A DNA stretch of 64,000 nt from Mycobacterium branderi (GCF_010728725.1 NZ_AP022607.1:124001-188000), one strand, 5' to 3'; positions 50,015 to 59,251 are shown, counted from the first letter of the stretch. Made by a program: numbers and translations. The notes: generated by a model from the letters alone, not told the origin.

Positions 50015-51069
50015 GCCGCCCCTGAGGTAGCCGAAACACAGTGCAAGGAAATGGCTTCGGCGTTATTTACCAGTGCGCGGGTGGCCAGTGCGCGGCGCAG
50101 GTGCAGGTGCACGCTGATCTCCCAGGAATACCCCATCGCGCCGTGCAGGTGAATCGCGTCCTCGAACAGCTTGATCGCAGAGCGCGGCACCCATCGCGCG
50201 GCCGAGGCCACCGCCGCCGACGCTTCACCATCCGGGTTCGCGCACTGCAGGGCGGCGAACTGCACGGCCGCTCGTGCCTGCTCGGTTGCCGCATACATGT
50301 CGGCCAGCTTGTGCTTGACGGCTTGGAAACTGCCGATGGCGCGGCCGAACTGCTCGCGCGTCTTGACGTAGTCGAGGGTGTCGGCGAGCACTTTGTGCAT
50401 GCCGCCCACCAGCTCGGCGACGGTCAGCACTGTCAGTTCACGGCGGATCCGGTCTGCGGATGGGTTGCTGAGCCGCAACACGTCGAGCGGCTTCACAGCG
50501 CCCAGGTTGATCACCGCGGTGGGTCGGCTGGGATCCACGACCGTTCGGTCGATCGGCGGGCCAAGCCCGGCTCGGTCGATGACGACGATTGCCGACTCGG
50601 CGGTGTCAAGGTCTCGAGCCGGCAGTGCGACGGCATCGGTGACACCGTCGTCGGGAACCGTCGCCTGCCCGCTGACCTCACCGGCGCCGGACAGCTCGAC
50701 GGTGTCGAACCCGCACAACGCGACGATGCGGGCACCGCTGCACAGATCGTCGAGAAGCTGCGCTGCTTGCGGGTGAGAGCTCCAGGCATCAGCAAGGACT
50801 ACGGCGGCAACCGCAGGTTCGGGCAGCAGAACGGCGCCGATTTTCTCGGCGACCGCGGTGGCCTCCAGCAGCCCGGCGCCGATACCGTCGGGCCCTGCGA
50901 GACGCAGGACGGGTAATCCCATCTCACACAAGGCGGCCCAGCGTCGGCGATCGGCTGTCGTCGAAGTCGCCGCAGCTTCGGCGATAGCCCGGGCATCACC
51001 GCGCCGCTCGAAGAAATCGGCAATGGAGTCGACAAGGCCAAGCGCGTCGTCGTCCATTGCGAAGTTCAC
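50011..51069 (-). CDS. acyl-CoA dehydrogenase family protein (partner subunit)
   Basis: A 352-residue dehydrogenase with TREQFGRAIGSFQAVKHKLADM and AIHLHGAMGYSWEISVHLHLRRA. Smaller than classical enzymes and without a TEPxxGSD segment, so it probably needs the partner encoded at 48857-50014. ATGA overlap couples the two. It leads the leftward operon that continues to 45579, after a 106-bp promoter interval. Confidence 0.9.
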   Translation of the reverse strand: MNFAMDDDALGLVDSIADFFERRGDARAIAEAAATSTTADRRRWAALCEMGLPVLRLAGPDGIGAGLLEATAVAEKIGAVLLPEPAVAAVVLADAWSSHPQAAQLLDDLCSGARIVALCGFDTVELSGAGEVSGQATVPDDGVTDAVALPARDLDTAESAIVVIDRAGLGPPIDRTVVDPSRPTAVINLGAVKPLDVLRLSNPSADRIRRELTVLTVAELVGGMHKVLADTLDYVKTREQFGRAIGSFQAVKHKLADMYAATEQARAAVQFAALQCANPDGEASAAVASAARWVPRSAIKLFEDAIHLHGAMGYSWEISVHLHLRRALATRALVNNAEAISLHCVSATSGAA

Positions 51070-51175
51070 GTCGGCGTCCTCATCGTGAGAGCGGCATCAG
51101 GTGCTTTTAGAGAACTCGTTCGCAGCGCGCCGACGCAACATCTAGGTGGCGGTTTGGCAGCAAATGCCGTTCTCG

Positions 51176-52075
51176 CTACGAATTGTTCGCCTCGTTGCCG
51201 GCTGGCAGGCCCAGCAGGAAGTCGGTCATCTGGTCGACGAAGACCGCGTTGTCGTCGCCGGCCACCATGTGGGCGGCTCCGGCGACGTCGACGACCCTCG
51301 CCGCCGGGATCAGCTCCAGGAGCTCGTCAACGCCGTCGTCGCTGACAATGTCCGACATCGCCCCGCGCACGAGCAGGGTGGGCACGTCGATGCGGCGAGC
51401 GGCCGCTATCAGGCGCTGGTGACGCAGTGGCGCATCGTTCGCCTCGTCGCCCAGGCGCAAGAATTGCGGATCCCAGTGCCAGTACAGGCGGCCGTCCTCC
51501 CCGTAACGCACGTTGCGCCGCAGATTGTCGGTGTTAGCCGGTCTTCTGCGATGCGGCTGATAGGCCGCAACGGCGTCGGCCACTTCCTCCAGGGAGGCAA
51601 AACCCGACGGCGCCGATCGCATGAAGGCGCCGACCCGTTGGGCGCCGGCCATTTCGATCCGCGGCGCGATGTCGACGAGCACCAACGCGCGGGCGGCGCC
51701 TCCTCGTTCGCCCTGGCCCAAGAGCGCGGTGATGCCACCCAGTGAAGCCCCCACCACGACTGGTGGGATCGGCGTGCGGGTAAGTCGCTGCACCTGCTCG
51801 GTGATCAGTAAGAAGTCGGCAACGAAGCCATCGATGCTGTAGTCGCCGTCGGGCGCCCACGCGCTTTGCCCGTGGCCGCGGGCATCGACGGTGAACACCT
51901 GCCAATCCTCGGCCGCCAGTGATCGTGCAGCACGGTTCCACGAGTGTCGCGTTTGGCCGCCGCCGTGCAGCATCAGCAGTGCGCCGCGGTCGCCGCCGGC
52001 GACCCACCGATCTGCACACAACGACCCCGCAGCACCGGCCAGCTCCAGCCGAGCATGTGTGACATCGCTGCTCAT
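51176..52075 (-). CDS. alpha/beta-hydrolase family protein
   Basis: About 299 residues from ATG 52075. LLMLHGGGQTRHSWN is the oxyanion region, GHGQSAWAPDGDYS follows, the elbow is VVGASLGGITALL (near residue 98), and the late His is in GAAHMVAGDDNAVF. It resembles actinobacterial esterases/epoxide hydrolase-like proteins. It is a single gene between the dehydrogenase operon and the divergent ligase. Substrate unknown. Confidence 0.88.
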   Translation of the reverse strand: MSSDVTHARLELAGAAGSLCADRWVAGGDRGALLMLHGGGQTRHSWNRAARSLAAEDWQVFTVDARGHGQSAWAPDGDYSIDGFVADFLLITEQVQRLTRTPIPPVVVGASLGGITALLGQGERGGAARALVLVDIAPRIEMAGAQRVGAFMRSAPSGFASLEEVADAVAAYQPHRRRPANTDNLRRNVRYGEDGRLYWHWDPQFLRLGDEANDAPLRHQRLIAAARRIDVPTLLVRGAMSDIVSDDGVDELLELIPAARVVDVAGAAHMVAGDDNAVFVDQMTDFLLGLPAGNEANNS

Positions 52076-52245
52076 CCGGGTCCTTGCCTTAGCTGCACAT
52101 TTACTACTCAAGATCACATGCCGGCGGCCACCTGGCTAACTGTTTTGCGAAAATTCGGCTTTCGCTTCGCGGCGCTCGCTGCAGTGTCCAAACGCTTTTG
52201 CGGCTCGTACGGTTTTCAGTGCCAGTCGATTCCAGGGAGGCAAGC

Positions 52246-53682
52246 GTGGGCGTGGCGTCGGTGTCGGGCAAGACGGGTGTGGACGATCTTTTGACCCGCC
52301 TGTCGGTGGCCGCACCCGCGAGCACGGCGCTGATCGTCGATGGGGCCGAATACAGCTTCGGCCGGCTGGCGCAGGCCAGCGAGCAGGTAGCAGCGCAACT
52401 CGTGCCCGGCACCCGGGTGCTGGCCCGGCTGGCGAACAACGCGGCTTCCGTGGTGGCGATTCACGCAGCGTGGCGCGCCGGCTGCTCGATCGTCGCGGCG
52501 AGCACGATGGTGCCCGAGCCCGAGGTACGCCGCCGCCTCATCGCCACCGCAGCCGCCGCCCGCCTGACCCCGCTCGCCGGCGAGGGCCTGAAGGTAGACG
52601 TCGTGGACACCGGCGTCCGGGAGTTTGCTCCCGCCGGTGAGGCGGTGGTGATGTTCACCTCGGGCACCACCGGCACCCCGAAGGGGGCGTCGCTGGCGTT
52701 TTCGGCGCTGCGCGGCAGCGTCGCCGGTATCGCCCGGGGTAACGGTCTTTCCGAGGATGGTCGTGCCCCGCGTGAGCCCGCGCGGGGGCCGCGGATCGTG
52801 CTGGTTCCGATCGCCCACATGGGTGGCTTTCTCGGTGTGCTGACCGCGTGGTGGCTCGGCAAGCCGGCGCTGCTGGTCGAGAAGTTCTCCGCTGAGCGGG
52901 TTTTCGACCTTGCTCAGCGCTACCGGCTCGGCGTGCTGGGTTTGACACCGGCGATGGTGTGGGAATTGGCTCAGGCCGATGGCGAAGCGCAGCTGCCCGG
53001 CGTGGACAGCGTCACGGTCGGCACGGCGGCCATTCCCGAAGCGACACGTATCGCGTTCGAGGCCAAATACCACGTTCCGGTGCTGCGCAATTACGGGCAA
53101 ACGGAGTTCGCCGGTGCCATCGCGTTCGAGCGGCCGGCCGGTACCGTGGGCCGTATTGCCCCGGGAGTCCAGGTCGCCATTCTCGGCCCGGACGGCACGC
53201 CGGTGCCAACCGGCGAAGTGGGCGAGATCGCGGCGCGTGCTGCCTCGGCGATGTCTGGCTACCTCGACACCGGCGGCCGGCCCGCCGATCCCGGAAAGTG
53301 GTTGCGCACCGGGGATCTCGGGCGGCTCGACGACAGCGGTTTTCTCTTCGTGGTGGGCCGGGTGCGAGACATGGTGGTGTGCGGCGGATTCAACGTCTAT
53401 CCGGCCCAAGTCGAGGCGGCGCTCAACGATCTGCCCGGAGTTGCCGACTCCGCTGTCGCCGGGGTACCCGACGAACGGTTGGGCGAGGTTCCCGTCGCCG
53501 CCGTGGTACTACAAAGGGACGCAACGGCCGACGCCGACGCGATCCGGCGGGCTCTGCGCGACCGGCTGGCCGCCTACGAACTACCGCGGCGCGTCGTGTT
53601 CGTGGACGCGATACCGCGCCACGACTCGGGCAAGGTCAACCGCGACGAGATCGCACGACTCGTGGGCAGTCCGCAACCATGA
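52246..53682 (+). CDS. AMP-dependent acyl-CoA ligase/synthetase
   Basis: A 478-residue ANL enzyme: VMFTSGTTGTPKGASLAFSA, LRNYGQTEFAGA, WLRTGDLGRLDDSGFLFVVGR, and DSGKVNRDE with the C-terminal Lys. GTG 52246 follows AGGGAGGCAAGC; earlier in-frame codons lack a ribosome site. Its TGA overlaps the ATG of the acyl-CoA dehydrogenase (53679-53682). It thus supplies the acyl-CoA that the next gene oxidises. Confidence 0.9.
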   Translation: MGVASVSGKTGVDDLLTRLSVAAPASTALIVDGAEYSFGRLAQASEQVAAQLVPGTRVLARLANNAASVVAIHAAWRAGCSIVAASTMVPEPEVRRRLIATAAAARLTPLAGEGLKVDVVDTGVREFAPAGEAVVMFTSGTTGTPKGASLAFSALRGSVAGIARGNGLSEDGRAPREPARGPRIVLVPIAHMGGFLGVLTAWWLGKPALLVEKFSAERVFDLAQRYRLGVLGLTPAMVWELAQADGEAQLPGVDSVTVGTAAIPEATRIAFEAKYHVPVLRNYGQTEFAGAIAFERPAGTVGRIAPGVQVAILGPDGTPVPTGEVGEIAARAASAMSGYLDTGGRPADPGKWLRTGDLGRLDDSGFLFVVGRVRDMVVCGGFNVYPAQVEAALNDLPGVADSAVAGVPDERLGEVPVAAVVLQRDATADADAIRRALRDRLAAYELPRRVVFVDAIPRHDSGKVNRDEIARLVGSPQP

Positions 53683-54818
53683 TCGCGTCTGACACCGTGG
53701 CGCTGAACGACTTCAGCGACAGCGAGTTCCGTGAGCACTTGCGCCGTTGGTTTGCCGCGAACCCGGCACCCGAACTGCCGCCGCTGAGCTGCGTTGGCGC
53801 CGATGTCGACGCCGAATACCTTGCCGCGCAGCGTCAGTGGCAGAAGCGCTTGGCGCAAGCGGGTCTGGCCGGCATCGCATGGCCTGTGCAGTACGGCGGC
53901 CAAGGTGCGTCGCCGGCTCGCCAAATGATCTTCCACGAAGAGCACCAGCGTGCCGGGGGCCGCGGCGGTGAACCGTTCTTCGTCGGGCTCTCGCATGCCG
54001 GACCGACCATCATCGCCCATGGCACCGAGCAGCAGTGCCGCCGGTGGCTGCCGGGCATCCTCGGCGGCGATCTTCTTGTTGCGCAGTGCTTCTCCGAACC
54101 GGGCGCCGGCTCGGACCTGGCGTCGATAACGACGCGGGGTGTCGTCGATGACGGCTACCTCGTCGTCAACGGTCAAAAGATCTGGAACACCCGCGCCCAG
54201 CACGCCGATGTGTGCGAATTGTTGGTCCGCACCGATCCGGCGGATCGCCACGGCGGTCTGACGTATCTGATCGCCGATATGCGCACGCCGGGAATCACCG
54301 TGCGGCCCATTACCGCCATCACCGGCAGACCCGAGTTCTGCGAGGTCTTCTTCCAAGACGCGCGGATTCCGCTGACCGATGTGCTCGGCGGTGTGGGTGA
54401 GGGCTGGAAGGTGGCCACCGCGACGCTGTTGTTCGAGCGCAGCACCGCGTTCGCCGCCATGATCATCGGGTTGCAGCGGGTGGTGGCAGAGCTTGCCGAG
54501 ACCTACTCTGCGCGCCCGGTCCTGATGCATCGACTGCAAGAACTTGCCGATGACGTCTTCGCGGTGCGGGCATTGTTGTACAAGAGTGTCTCTGAGCAGC
54601 AGCACGGCGGCCAACCGGGTCCGGCGGGCAGTGCGCTCAAACTTGTTGCCACCGAGCTGAATCACGCGGTGCACAAGTTCGCCGTGCTGACCGACATCAC
54701 CAAGATCGAGGACTATCTCGAATCGTTCGGGCTGCGCATTGGCGGTGGTACGTCAGAAGTCCAGCGCAATATTTTGGCCGAACGCGTCCTGGGTTTACCA
54801 CGCGAGCCGCGACCGTGA
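53679..54818 (+). CDS. acyl-CoA dehydrogenase family protein
   Basis: A 379-residue dehydrogenase: QCFSEPGAGSDLASITTRG, GQKIWNTRAQHADVCEL, ITGRPEFCEVFFQDARIP and C-terminal GGGTSEVQRNILAERVL. The EGT Glu is Gly here. ATG 53679 overlaps the ligase stop. Convergent with the acyl-CoA dehydrogenase at 54873, which is of the smaller, partner type; the two may form one enzyme although transcribed toward each other. Confidence 0.93.
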   Translation: MIASDTVALNDFSDSEFREHLRRWFAANPAPELPPLSCVGADVDAEYLAAQRQWQKRLAQAGLAGIAWPVQYGGQGASPARQMIFHEEHQRAGGRGGEPFFVGLSHAGPTIIAHGTEQQCRRWLPGILGGDLLVAQCFSEPGAGSDLASITTRGVVDDGYLVVNGQKIWNTRAQHADVCELLVRTDPADRHGGLTYLIADMRTPGITVRPITAITGRPEFCEVFFQDARIPLTDVLGGVGEGWKVATATLLFERSTAFAAMIIGLQRVVAELAETYSARPVLMHRLQELADDVFAVRALLYKSVSEQQHGGQPGPAGSALKLVATELNHAVHKFAVLTDITKIEDYLESFGLRIGGGTSEVQRNILAERVLGLPREPRP

Positions 54819-54872
54819 ACGATCCGCCGTGTTGCTTGCTGGTGGGGTCCGGCTATCGGCAGTACGTCGGCG

Positions 54873-56063
54873 TCAGATACCCACCAGAGCCGCCAGCCGC
54901 TCGCGATGGACAGCCGGTTCGCCGAAGAGCATCTCAGAACTTTTGGCCCGGTTGAAGTGCAACTCCGCCCGATACATCCGGGCCGAGCCATCGTCGCGCT
55001 GTATCTGCATATTTTCCGCCGCTATATCCAGGTACACCCGTGAGCACTGGACCTGCGCCATAGCGCTTGCCGCACAGAGGTTTCCGCTGTGCTCATCGAG
55101 CATCTGAGCCCCGTGGTAGACGGCGAAGCGGGCCGACTCGACGGCGAGCAACGTATCGGCGCATTTACGTTTGATCGCCTGCGAATCGCCACCCGGTGGG
55201 GCGGTCCCGGCTCGGGTTTTCACCGCCTCGACCGCCATGTCGAAGCAACGCCGGGCTCCGCCGACTTGCTCTGCCGCCAACGCAATTCCACATATCGCCT
55301 GTAGATGGTCGACCGCGTGCGGATCGTCGGACAGCGGGCGTGCCGGGGTTCGGTGGAACTCCAGCTGTGCCAGCGGCCGTGTCTGATCGAGCGGTTTGAG
55401 TGGCCGCACGGTGATGCCGGGCGCGTCGAAGTCGATGATGAACAGCCGTGTGTCGTCGCCGCTGCGCGCCGAGACGACATAGAAGTCGGCGTATTGGCCA
55501 TCGATCACCTGTGACTTGACCCCGCTCACCCGGTAACCATCGGCGTCCACATCGGCATATGCGCTAACCGACTCGGCGTCGCATCGGCCGGGCACTTCGG
55601 CCAGGGCCAGCGCACCGAACCATTCCGCGGAGGCGATACCGGGAAGGTATTCGGACTTCAACGCGTCGTCGTCGGACAACATCAGCGCACCGGCCGACAA
55701 CACGCACGACAGGTAGGGGGCCACCAGCAGCGCTGCGCCGGTTTGCTCGAGCATACGGGTCACCAGGCCGAATCCCCAGCCACTACCGCCGTATTTCTCC
55801 GGAATGAGCAGACCCTGCAGGCCGAACCGGCCAGCCATCTCGGCCCACAGGTCCGGGTCGCCGGCTCCGCCGGCGACCATCCACCGGCGCACCTCGGTGT
55901 CTGTCGAGCGCCGTTCCACAAAGGCCTGCACGCTGTGGAGCGACTCCGTGCACGTGCTGCAGATGTCGGATTCCATTGTCATTGCCCCGAAATGGTTACG
56001 TCGAGGCGGTTCATGACCGGGTGCGACGTCGGCCTGTCTTTCGCCGGAGATGTTCATTGACAT
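54873..56063 (-). CDS. acyl-CoA dehydrogenase-like protein with eroded signature motifs
   Basis: About 396 residues from ATG 56063 (AAAAGGATTCAG upstream); homology proper begins at ATG 55982. The fold is clear (FGLQGLLIPEKYGGSGWGFGL, AEQVGGARRCFDMAVEAVKTRA, FNRAKSSEMLFGEPAVHRERL) and it matches the dehydrogenase at 45579 throughout. Two signature blocks are scrambled: where FGRPIGSFQA should be it reads GTAPPGGDSQA, and where IHGGIGFTWEHPAH should be it reads IQRDDGSARMYRAE. Length is conserved. FAD or substrate binding may be lost, so it may be a decaying or non-catalytic subunit. Confidence 0.75.
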   Translation of the reverse strand: MSMNISGERQADVAPGHEPPRRNHFGAMTMESDICSTCTESLHSVQAFVERRSTDTEVRRWMVAGGAGDPDLWAEMAGRFGLQGLLIPEKYGGSGWGFGLVTRMLEQTGAALLVAPYLSCVLSAGALMLSDDDALKSEYLPGIASAEWFGALALAEVPGRCDAESVSAYADVDADGYRVSGVKSQVIDGQYADFYVVSARSGDDTRLFIIDFDAPGITVRPLKPLDQTRPLAQLEFHRTPARPLSDDPHAVDHLQAICGIALAAEQVGGARRCFDMAVEAVKTRAGTAPPGGDSQAIKRKCADTLLAVESARFAVYHGAQMLDEHSGNLCAASAMAQVQCSRVYLDIAAENMQIQRDDGSARMYRAELHFNRAKSSEMLFGEPAVHRERLAALVGI

Positions 56064-56202
56064 CTGAATCCTTTTCTGCGGATGACTGCAAGGCTCAACC
56101 CTAGGAATGCGGTTCGGCCCTGCATAGCGATGAGCGTGATCTGCAGGCGAGAACCTCATTTGCGTCCGCCCACGACCTGCAGACGTATCCGCGGAGCGGC
56201 TT

Positions 56203-57378
56203 TCACCCCGCCACCAAGGTGAGGCCCTGGGCGTTGAAGAAGAATCCCCCCGCGGTGATCAGCGCACGCTGCGCATCGGGCACCTGGCGCTCCCCAGCCA
56301 GTCCCTGCAGTTGGTGCACCGCCTCGCGAATGTGCCCGGACGCCTGGGTGGCTCCCTCCGACAGCGATCCGCCGTGCGGATTGACTGCAACTCTGCCGTC
56401 GATGAGCACCCGGCCCGCCGCGGCGTCCCAATGATCGCCAAGAAACGCGCCGCCCTCGCCCGGTTTGCACCAGCCCGCGTTCTCAATCCAGTTCAACGCG
56501 ATCGGGGTGAAACCGTCGTAGGGAAAGTACACATCGACATCGCCGATCCAGAAGTCGCTCTTGGCTTTTAGCGTGTCGATGACGACTTGCTGGCCGTTGG
56601 CGCGCAAGCCCGCGGTCTGATCCTCCTCGTTGGGCGCCACCTGGCCCAGTACCGCGGCGTGGATGAGCACCGGCGGCAGCGCCAGGTCCCGGGCACGTTC
56701 GGCGGTGGTGAGGATGAACGCATCTGCTCCGTCGACGGCGACATCCATATCGTAGAGACACAGCGGCTCGCGAATCATCCGTGCGTTGAGGTAATCGTCC
56801 ATCGTCAGCGGTGCCCGCATGGCGGCGTGCGGGTTGCGGGCAGCGTTGGCGCGTGCATTGAGCGCGACGATGCCGAAATCCTCACGGGTGGCCCCATATT
56901 CGTAGAGATAGCGCGATGCCCAACCGGCGTACCCGACTGCCGCCGCCATGGTTTCCGGGCCCGGCTTGGGGTCGTTGAGCCCGGGGGTCGCGATGCGGCG
57001 AAACGGGTCTTTGAGCGCTGAGCCGGTGTTCCAGGCCGCGCGGTAGGCCGCGTGGTAGACGAGCACCGTTTCACACAAGCCCGCGTGCACCGCCGCGGCG
57101 GCCGTGGCGATGTGGTCGACCAGCGGAATCATGGGGTTGCCCGACCAGGTCAGGCGGGGAAGGCCCAGCGCGGACTGCAACTCATGCGCCGAAGGCCAAC
57201 TGCCGCATAGCCCGTCGATGTCGTTCTTGGTCAAGCCGCAGGCCCGCACGGCGTCGATGCCGGCCTGCGCGGCCAGCGATGTCTGGCTGCGGGCAGTGTT
57301 CTTCGCGACGAACCCCGTGGTGGCCGCCGCGCAGATCGCCACCCGGTTTTTCATCGTGTTGCGCGTCAGGTCGCTCAC
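56203..57378 (-). CDS. thiolase-fold protein lacking the nucleophilic Cys (Ltp2-like)
   Basis: A 391-residue thiolase superfamily/lipid-transfer protein. It has MKNRVAICAAATTGFVAKNT, an ALNARANAARNPHAAMRAPLTMDDYLNARMI block, DVYFPYDGFTPIALNWIENAGWCKPGEGGAF and NPHGGSLSEGATQASGHIREAV. The NACATG nucleophile segment is replaced by CETVLVYHAAYRAAW, so no Claisen cleavage is expected. With DUF35 just upstream (GTGA overlap) it fits the Ltp2-DUF35 retro-aldolase pattern of steroid side-chain degradation. GTG 57378 is chosen for coupling; ATG 57354 is possible. Confidence 0.85.
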   Translation of the reverse strand: MSDLTRNTMKNRVAICAAATTGFVAKNTARSQTSLAAQAGIDAVRACGLTKNDIDGLCGSWPSAHELQSALGLPRLTWSGNPMIPLVDHIATAAAAVHAGLCETVLVYHAAYRAAWNTGSALKDPFRRIATPGLNDPKPGPETMAAAVGYAGWASRYLYEYGATREDFGIVALNARANAARNPHAAMRAPLTMDDYLNARMIREPLCLYDMDVAVDGADAFILTTAERARDLALPPVLIHAAVLGQVAPNEEDQTAGLRANGQQVVIDTLKAKSDFWIGDVDVYFPYDGFTPIALNWIENAGWCKPGEGGAFLGDHWDAAAGRVLIDGRVAVNPHGGSLSEGATQASGHIREAVHQLQGLAGERQVPDAQRALITAGGFFFNAQGLTLVAG

Positions 57379-57818
57379 GGCGCCACATCGCTTAGTTCGA
57401 AGACCGGCAGCGGGGCGCCCGCGCGCTCGATCCACCCGAGCCGTACGCGTTTGCCGATGCGGATGTTGGCGTTGCCGGCGCCGATCACCGTGGAGGTGAA
57501 CCGCAGACCAGGCTGCTCGTCGAGCTCCACGGTCACCACCGGGTACGGCACCGTGTAGTCGACGCCGGGCGTCGGCGGTCCCTGATGCAGGAAGATCGCC
57601 AGGAAGATCGTTCCCTCCCCGCGCACCGGCGTCGCGGTGACGTCGAACGACCAGCACTGCGGGCACAGCGGCCGGGGTGGGGCGTGCCAGTGACCGCAGC
57701 TCTGGCACCGGTTCATCAGCAGCTGGCGGCGCAGCCGGCCACGGTAATGCTCGGCGTTGTCGTGCGTGATCGGCTGGCCGGGAAAGTGTTCGACCAGTTC
57801 GTCGTCACTCATCGTCAT
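57375..57818 (-). CDS. DUF35/OB-fold zinc-ribbon protein
   Basis: About 147 residues. Zn ribbon CQSCGHWHAPPRPLCPQC (residues about 38-55), then GEGTIFLAIFLHQGPPTPGVDY and a C-terminal OB-fold ending FELSDVAP. It should bind the acyl-CoA and dock on the thiolase-fold partner encoded next (4-bp overlap). ATG 57818 is 9 bp after the SDR stop. Partner order and spacing match known aldolase pairs. Confidence 0.9.
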   Translation of the reverse strand: MTMSDDELVEHFPGQPITHDNAEHYRGRLRRQLLMNRCQSCGHWHAPPRPLCPQCWSFDVTATPVRGEGTIFLAIFLHQGPPTPGVDYTVPYPVVTVELDEQPGLRFTSTVIGAGNANIRIGKRVRLGWIERAGAPLPVFELSDVAP

Positions 57819-57826
57819 GGACACCC

Positions 57827-58642
57827 CTAGACCTTCGTGGCTCCGGTGTCCAGGGTGAGCTGGGTGCCGGTGACGGTGCGTGACAGGTCCGAGGCCAGCC
57901 ACACCACGGCGTCGGAGATGTCGCCCGGATCGGCCATCGTCAGCGAGGGCAGCATGTTGCCGAACGACATGATGTAGCTGGGATGCTCGGTGAGCATCGT
58001 TGCGGTGTACGGGTCTTCGCCCATCGGTGTCGCCACCCCCCACGGGTGGATCGAGTTGACACGGATGCCGTATTCGCCGAGCTCGATCGCCGCGCTGTTG
58101 GTCAGACCCACCACACCGTGCTTGGCCGCGCTGTAGTGCGCCTGCCCGGGCAACGACTTGATCCCGGCGACCGAGCTGACGGTGATGATCGATCCCCCGT
58201 TGCCGGCCGAAATCATGTGCGGCACCGCGGCCTTCATCGTGCGCCACACCCCGGACAGGTTGACGTCGACCAGTGTCAGCCACTGCTCCTCGGACATCTC
58301 CCAGAACCGGCCCCAATTGCAGATGCCGGCGTTGGCCACCACGACATCGAGGCGGCCACCCAGCCGGCCCACCGCATCGCCGAGGATCCGCTCCAGCGTG
58401 GCGAGGTCGCGGACGTCGGCGGTCTCGACGACGAACGGCCGGCCCGCGTGCTCGAGCAGCCCGGCGGTCTCCTTGAGGTTGGCGTCGGTCGCCGGCGGGT
58501 AGGTGTTGTGTGTCGACACCGCGTCGGCGATGTCGATCGCAATGACCGAGGCGCCTTCCCCGGCTAGGCGCAGCGCGTGGCTGCGGCCCTGGCCGCGGGC
58601 CGCACCGGTGACGAACGCCACCCTGCCGTCGAGCAATCCCAT
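57827..58642 (-). CDS. SDR oxidoreductase, mycofactocin-linked type
   Basis: A 271-residue SDR with VTGAARGQGRSHALRLAGEGASVIAIDIAD and the extended loop THNTYPPATDANLKETAGLLEHAGR. This is the hallmark of the mycofactocin-linked SDR subfamily, shared with the gene at 36080. The active site is ITVSSVAG with YSAAKHG, and the C-terminal end LTLDTGATKV. It heads the DUF35-thiolase pair, after a thioesterase gene. It would oxidise the beta-hydroxyl or a side-chain alcohol. Confidence 0.92.
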   Translation of the reverse strand: MGLLDGRVAFVTGAARGQGRSHALRLAGEGASVIAIDIADAVSTHNTYPPATDANLKETAGLLEHAGRPFVVETADVRDLATLERILGDAVGRLGGRLDVVVANAGICNWGRFWEMSEEQWLTLVDVNLSGVWRTMKAAVPHMISAGNGGSIITVSSVAGIKSLPGQAHYSAAKHGVVGLTNSAAIELGEYGIRVNSIHPWGVATPMGEDPYTATMLTEHPSYIMSFGNMLPSLTMADPGDISDAVVWLASDLSRTVTGTQLTLDTGATKV

Positions 58643-58681
58643 TACTTCTCCTCACGTAGTCTGGCGCAGACCATCGCGGCG

Positions 58682-59236
58682 TCACTGTGGTTCATGGTTC
58701 ACCTGGGTTTGCAGCCATTGTTCGTGGCGCTCAAAGTGATTCGCCGGGCGCAGGACCATGATCGCCTTCGCTGACGCGAGAAGTGCTCGGCTGCTGGCTA
58801 ATTCGATCCGGGCCGACACGAATGCCTTGCGGCCTTCCCGGCGCTCGATCTGCGCGGTGGCGATCAGCGGTAACTCGATCGGCATCGGCTTGTGGAAAAC
58901 CACCTCCAGCGTGCCGGTGACGGCGAATTCGCCGCGCAGCATCATCGTGTGCCCGACCAGCTCGTCGAGCATGCCTGCGGTCCACCCGCCGTGCGCCACA
59001 TTGGGCCCGCCCTCGCTGTCGGGGGGGCACATCAGCTCACTGACGACGACACCGTCGGAGCGCAGCGTCTCGCGCTGCAGCCCCATCCGGCACCGATTCA
59101 GGTCGCGGCAACCGTGACACAGCAGCACGCCCGTCGCAGATGCCGGCGCATACATCGGTGAGTTGGGGTCGGAGCGATGGACGTGCGCCAGCATCTGTCC
59201 CAGAGTGGCGCCGGGCTGTTGTGCTGCGCTCGACAT
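58682..59236 (-). CDS. PaaI-type hotdog thioesterase
   Basis: A 184-residue single-hotdog acyl-CoA thioesterase. It has LLCHGCRDLNRCRMG, then EGGPNVAHGGWTAGMLDELVGHTM (the HGG active-site motif near residue 82), and LEVVFHKPMPIELPLIATAQI. It releases CoA from stalled intermediates. ATG 59236 is only 4 bp from the TTACAGTGTAA palindrome. First gene of the leftward thioesterase-SDR-DUF35-thiolase operon, divergent from the aldehyde dehydrogenase. Confidence 0.88.
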   Translation of the reverse strand: MSSAAQQPGATLGQMLAHVHRSDPNSPMYAPASATGVLLCHGCRDLNRCRMGLQRETLRSDGVVVSELMCPPDSEGGPNVAHGGWTAGMLDELVGHTMMLRGEFAVTGTLEVVFHKPMPIELPLIATAQIERREGRKAFVSARIELASSRALLASAKAIMVLRPANHFERHEQWLQTQVNHEPQ

Positions 59237-59240
59237 AACG

Positions 59241-59251
59241 TTACAGTGTAA
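59241..59251. promoter_or_regulatory. TTACAGTGTAA palindrome in a divergent promoter
   Basis: An exact 11-bp palindrome around a central G, identical to the core at 6604-6614, between the thioesterase start (59236) and the aldehyde dehydrogenase (59310). Likely operator for both directions, shared with the P450 genes at 5.4-7.9 kb. Confidence 0.6.

Noticed and set aside
52959..53678. Upstream extension of the acyl-CoA dehydrogenase at 53679
   Set aside because: It lies inside the ligase in another frame and is Arg/Gly-rich shadow; ATGA overlap marks the true start.
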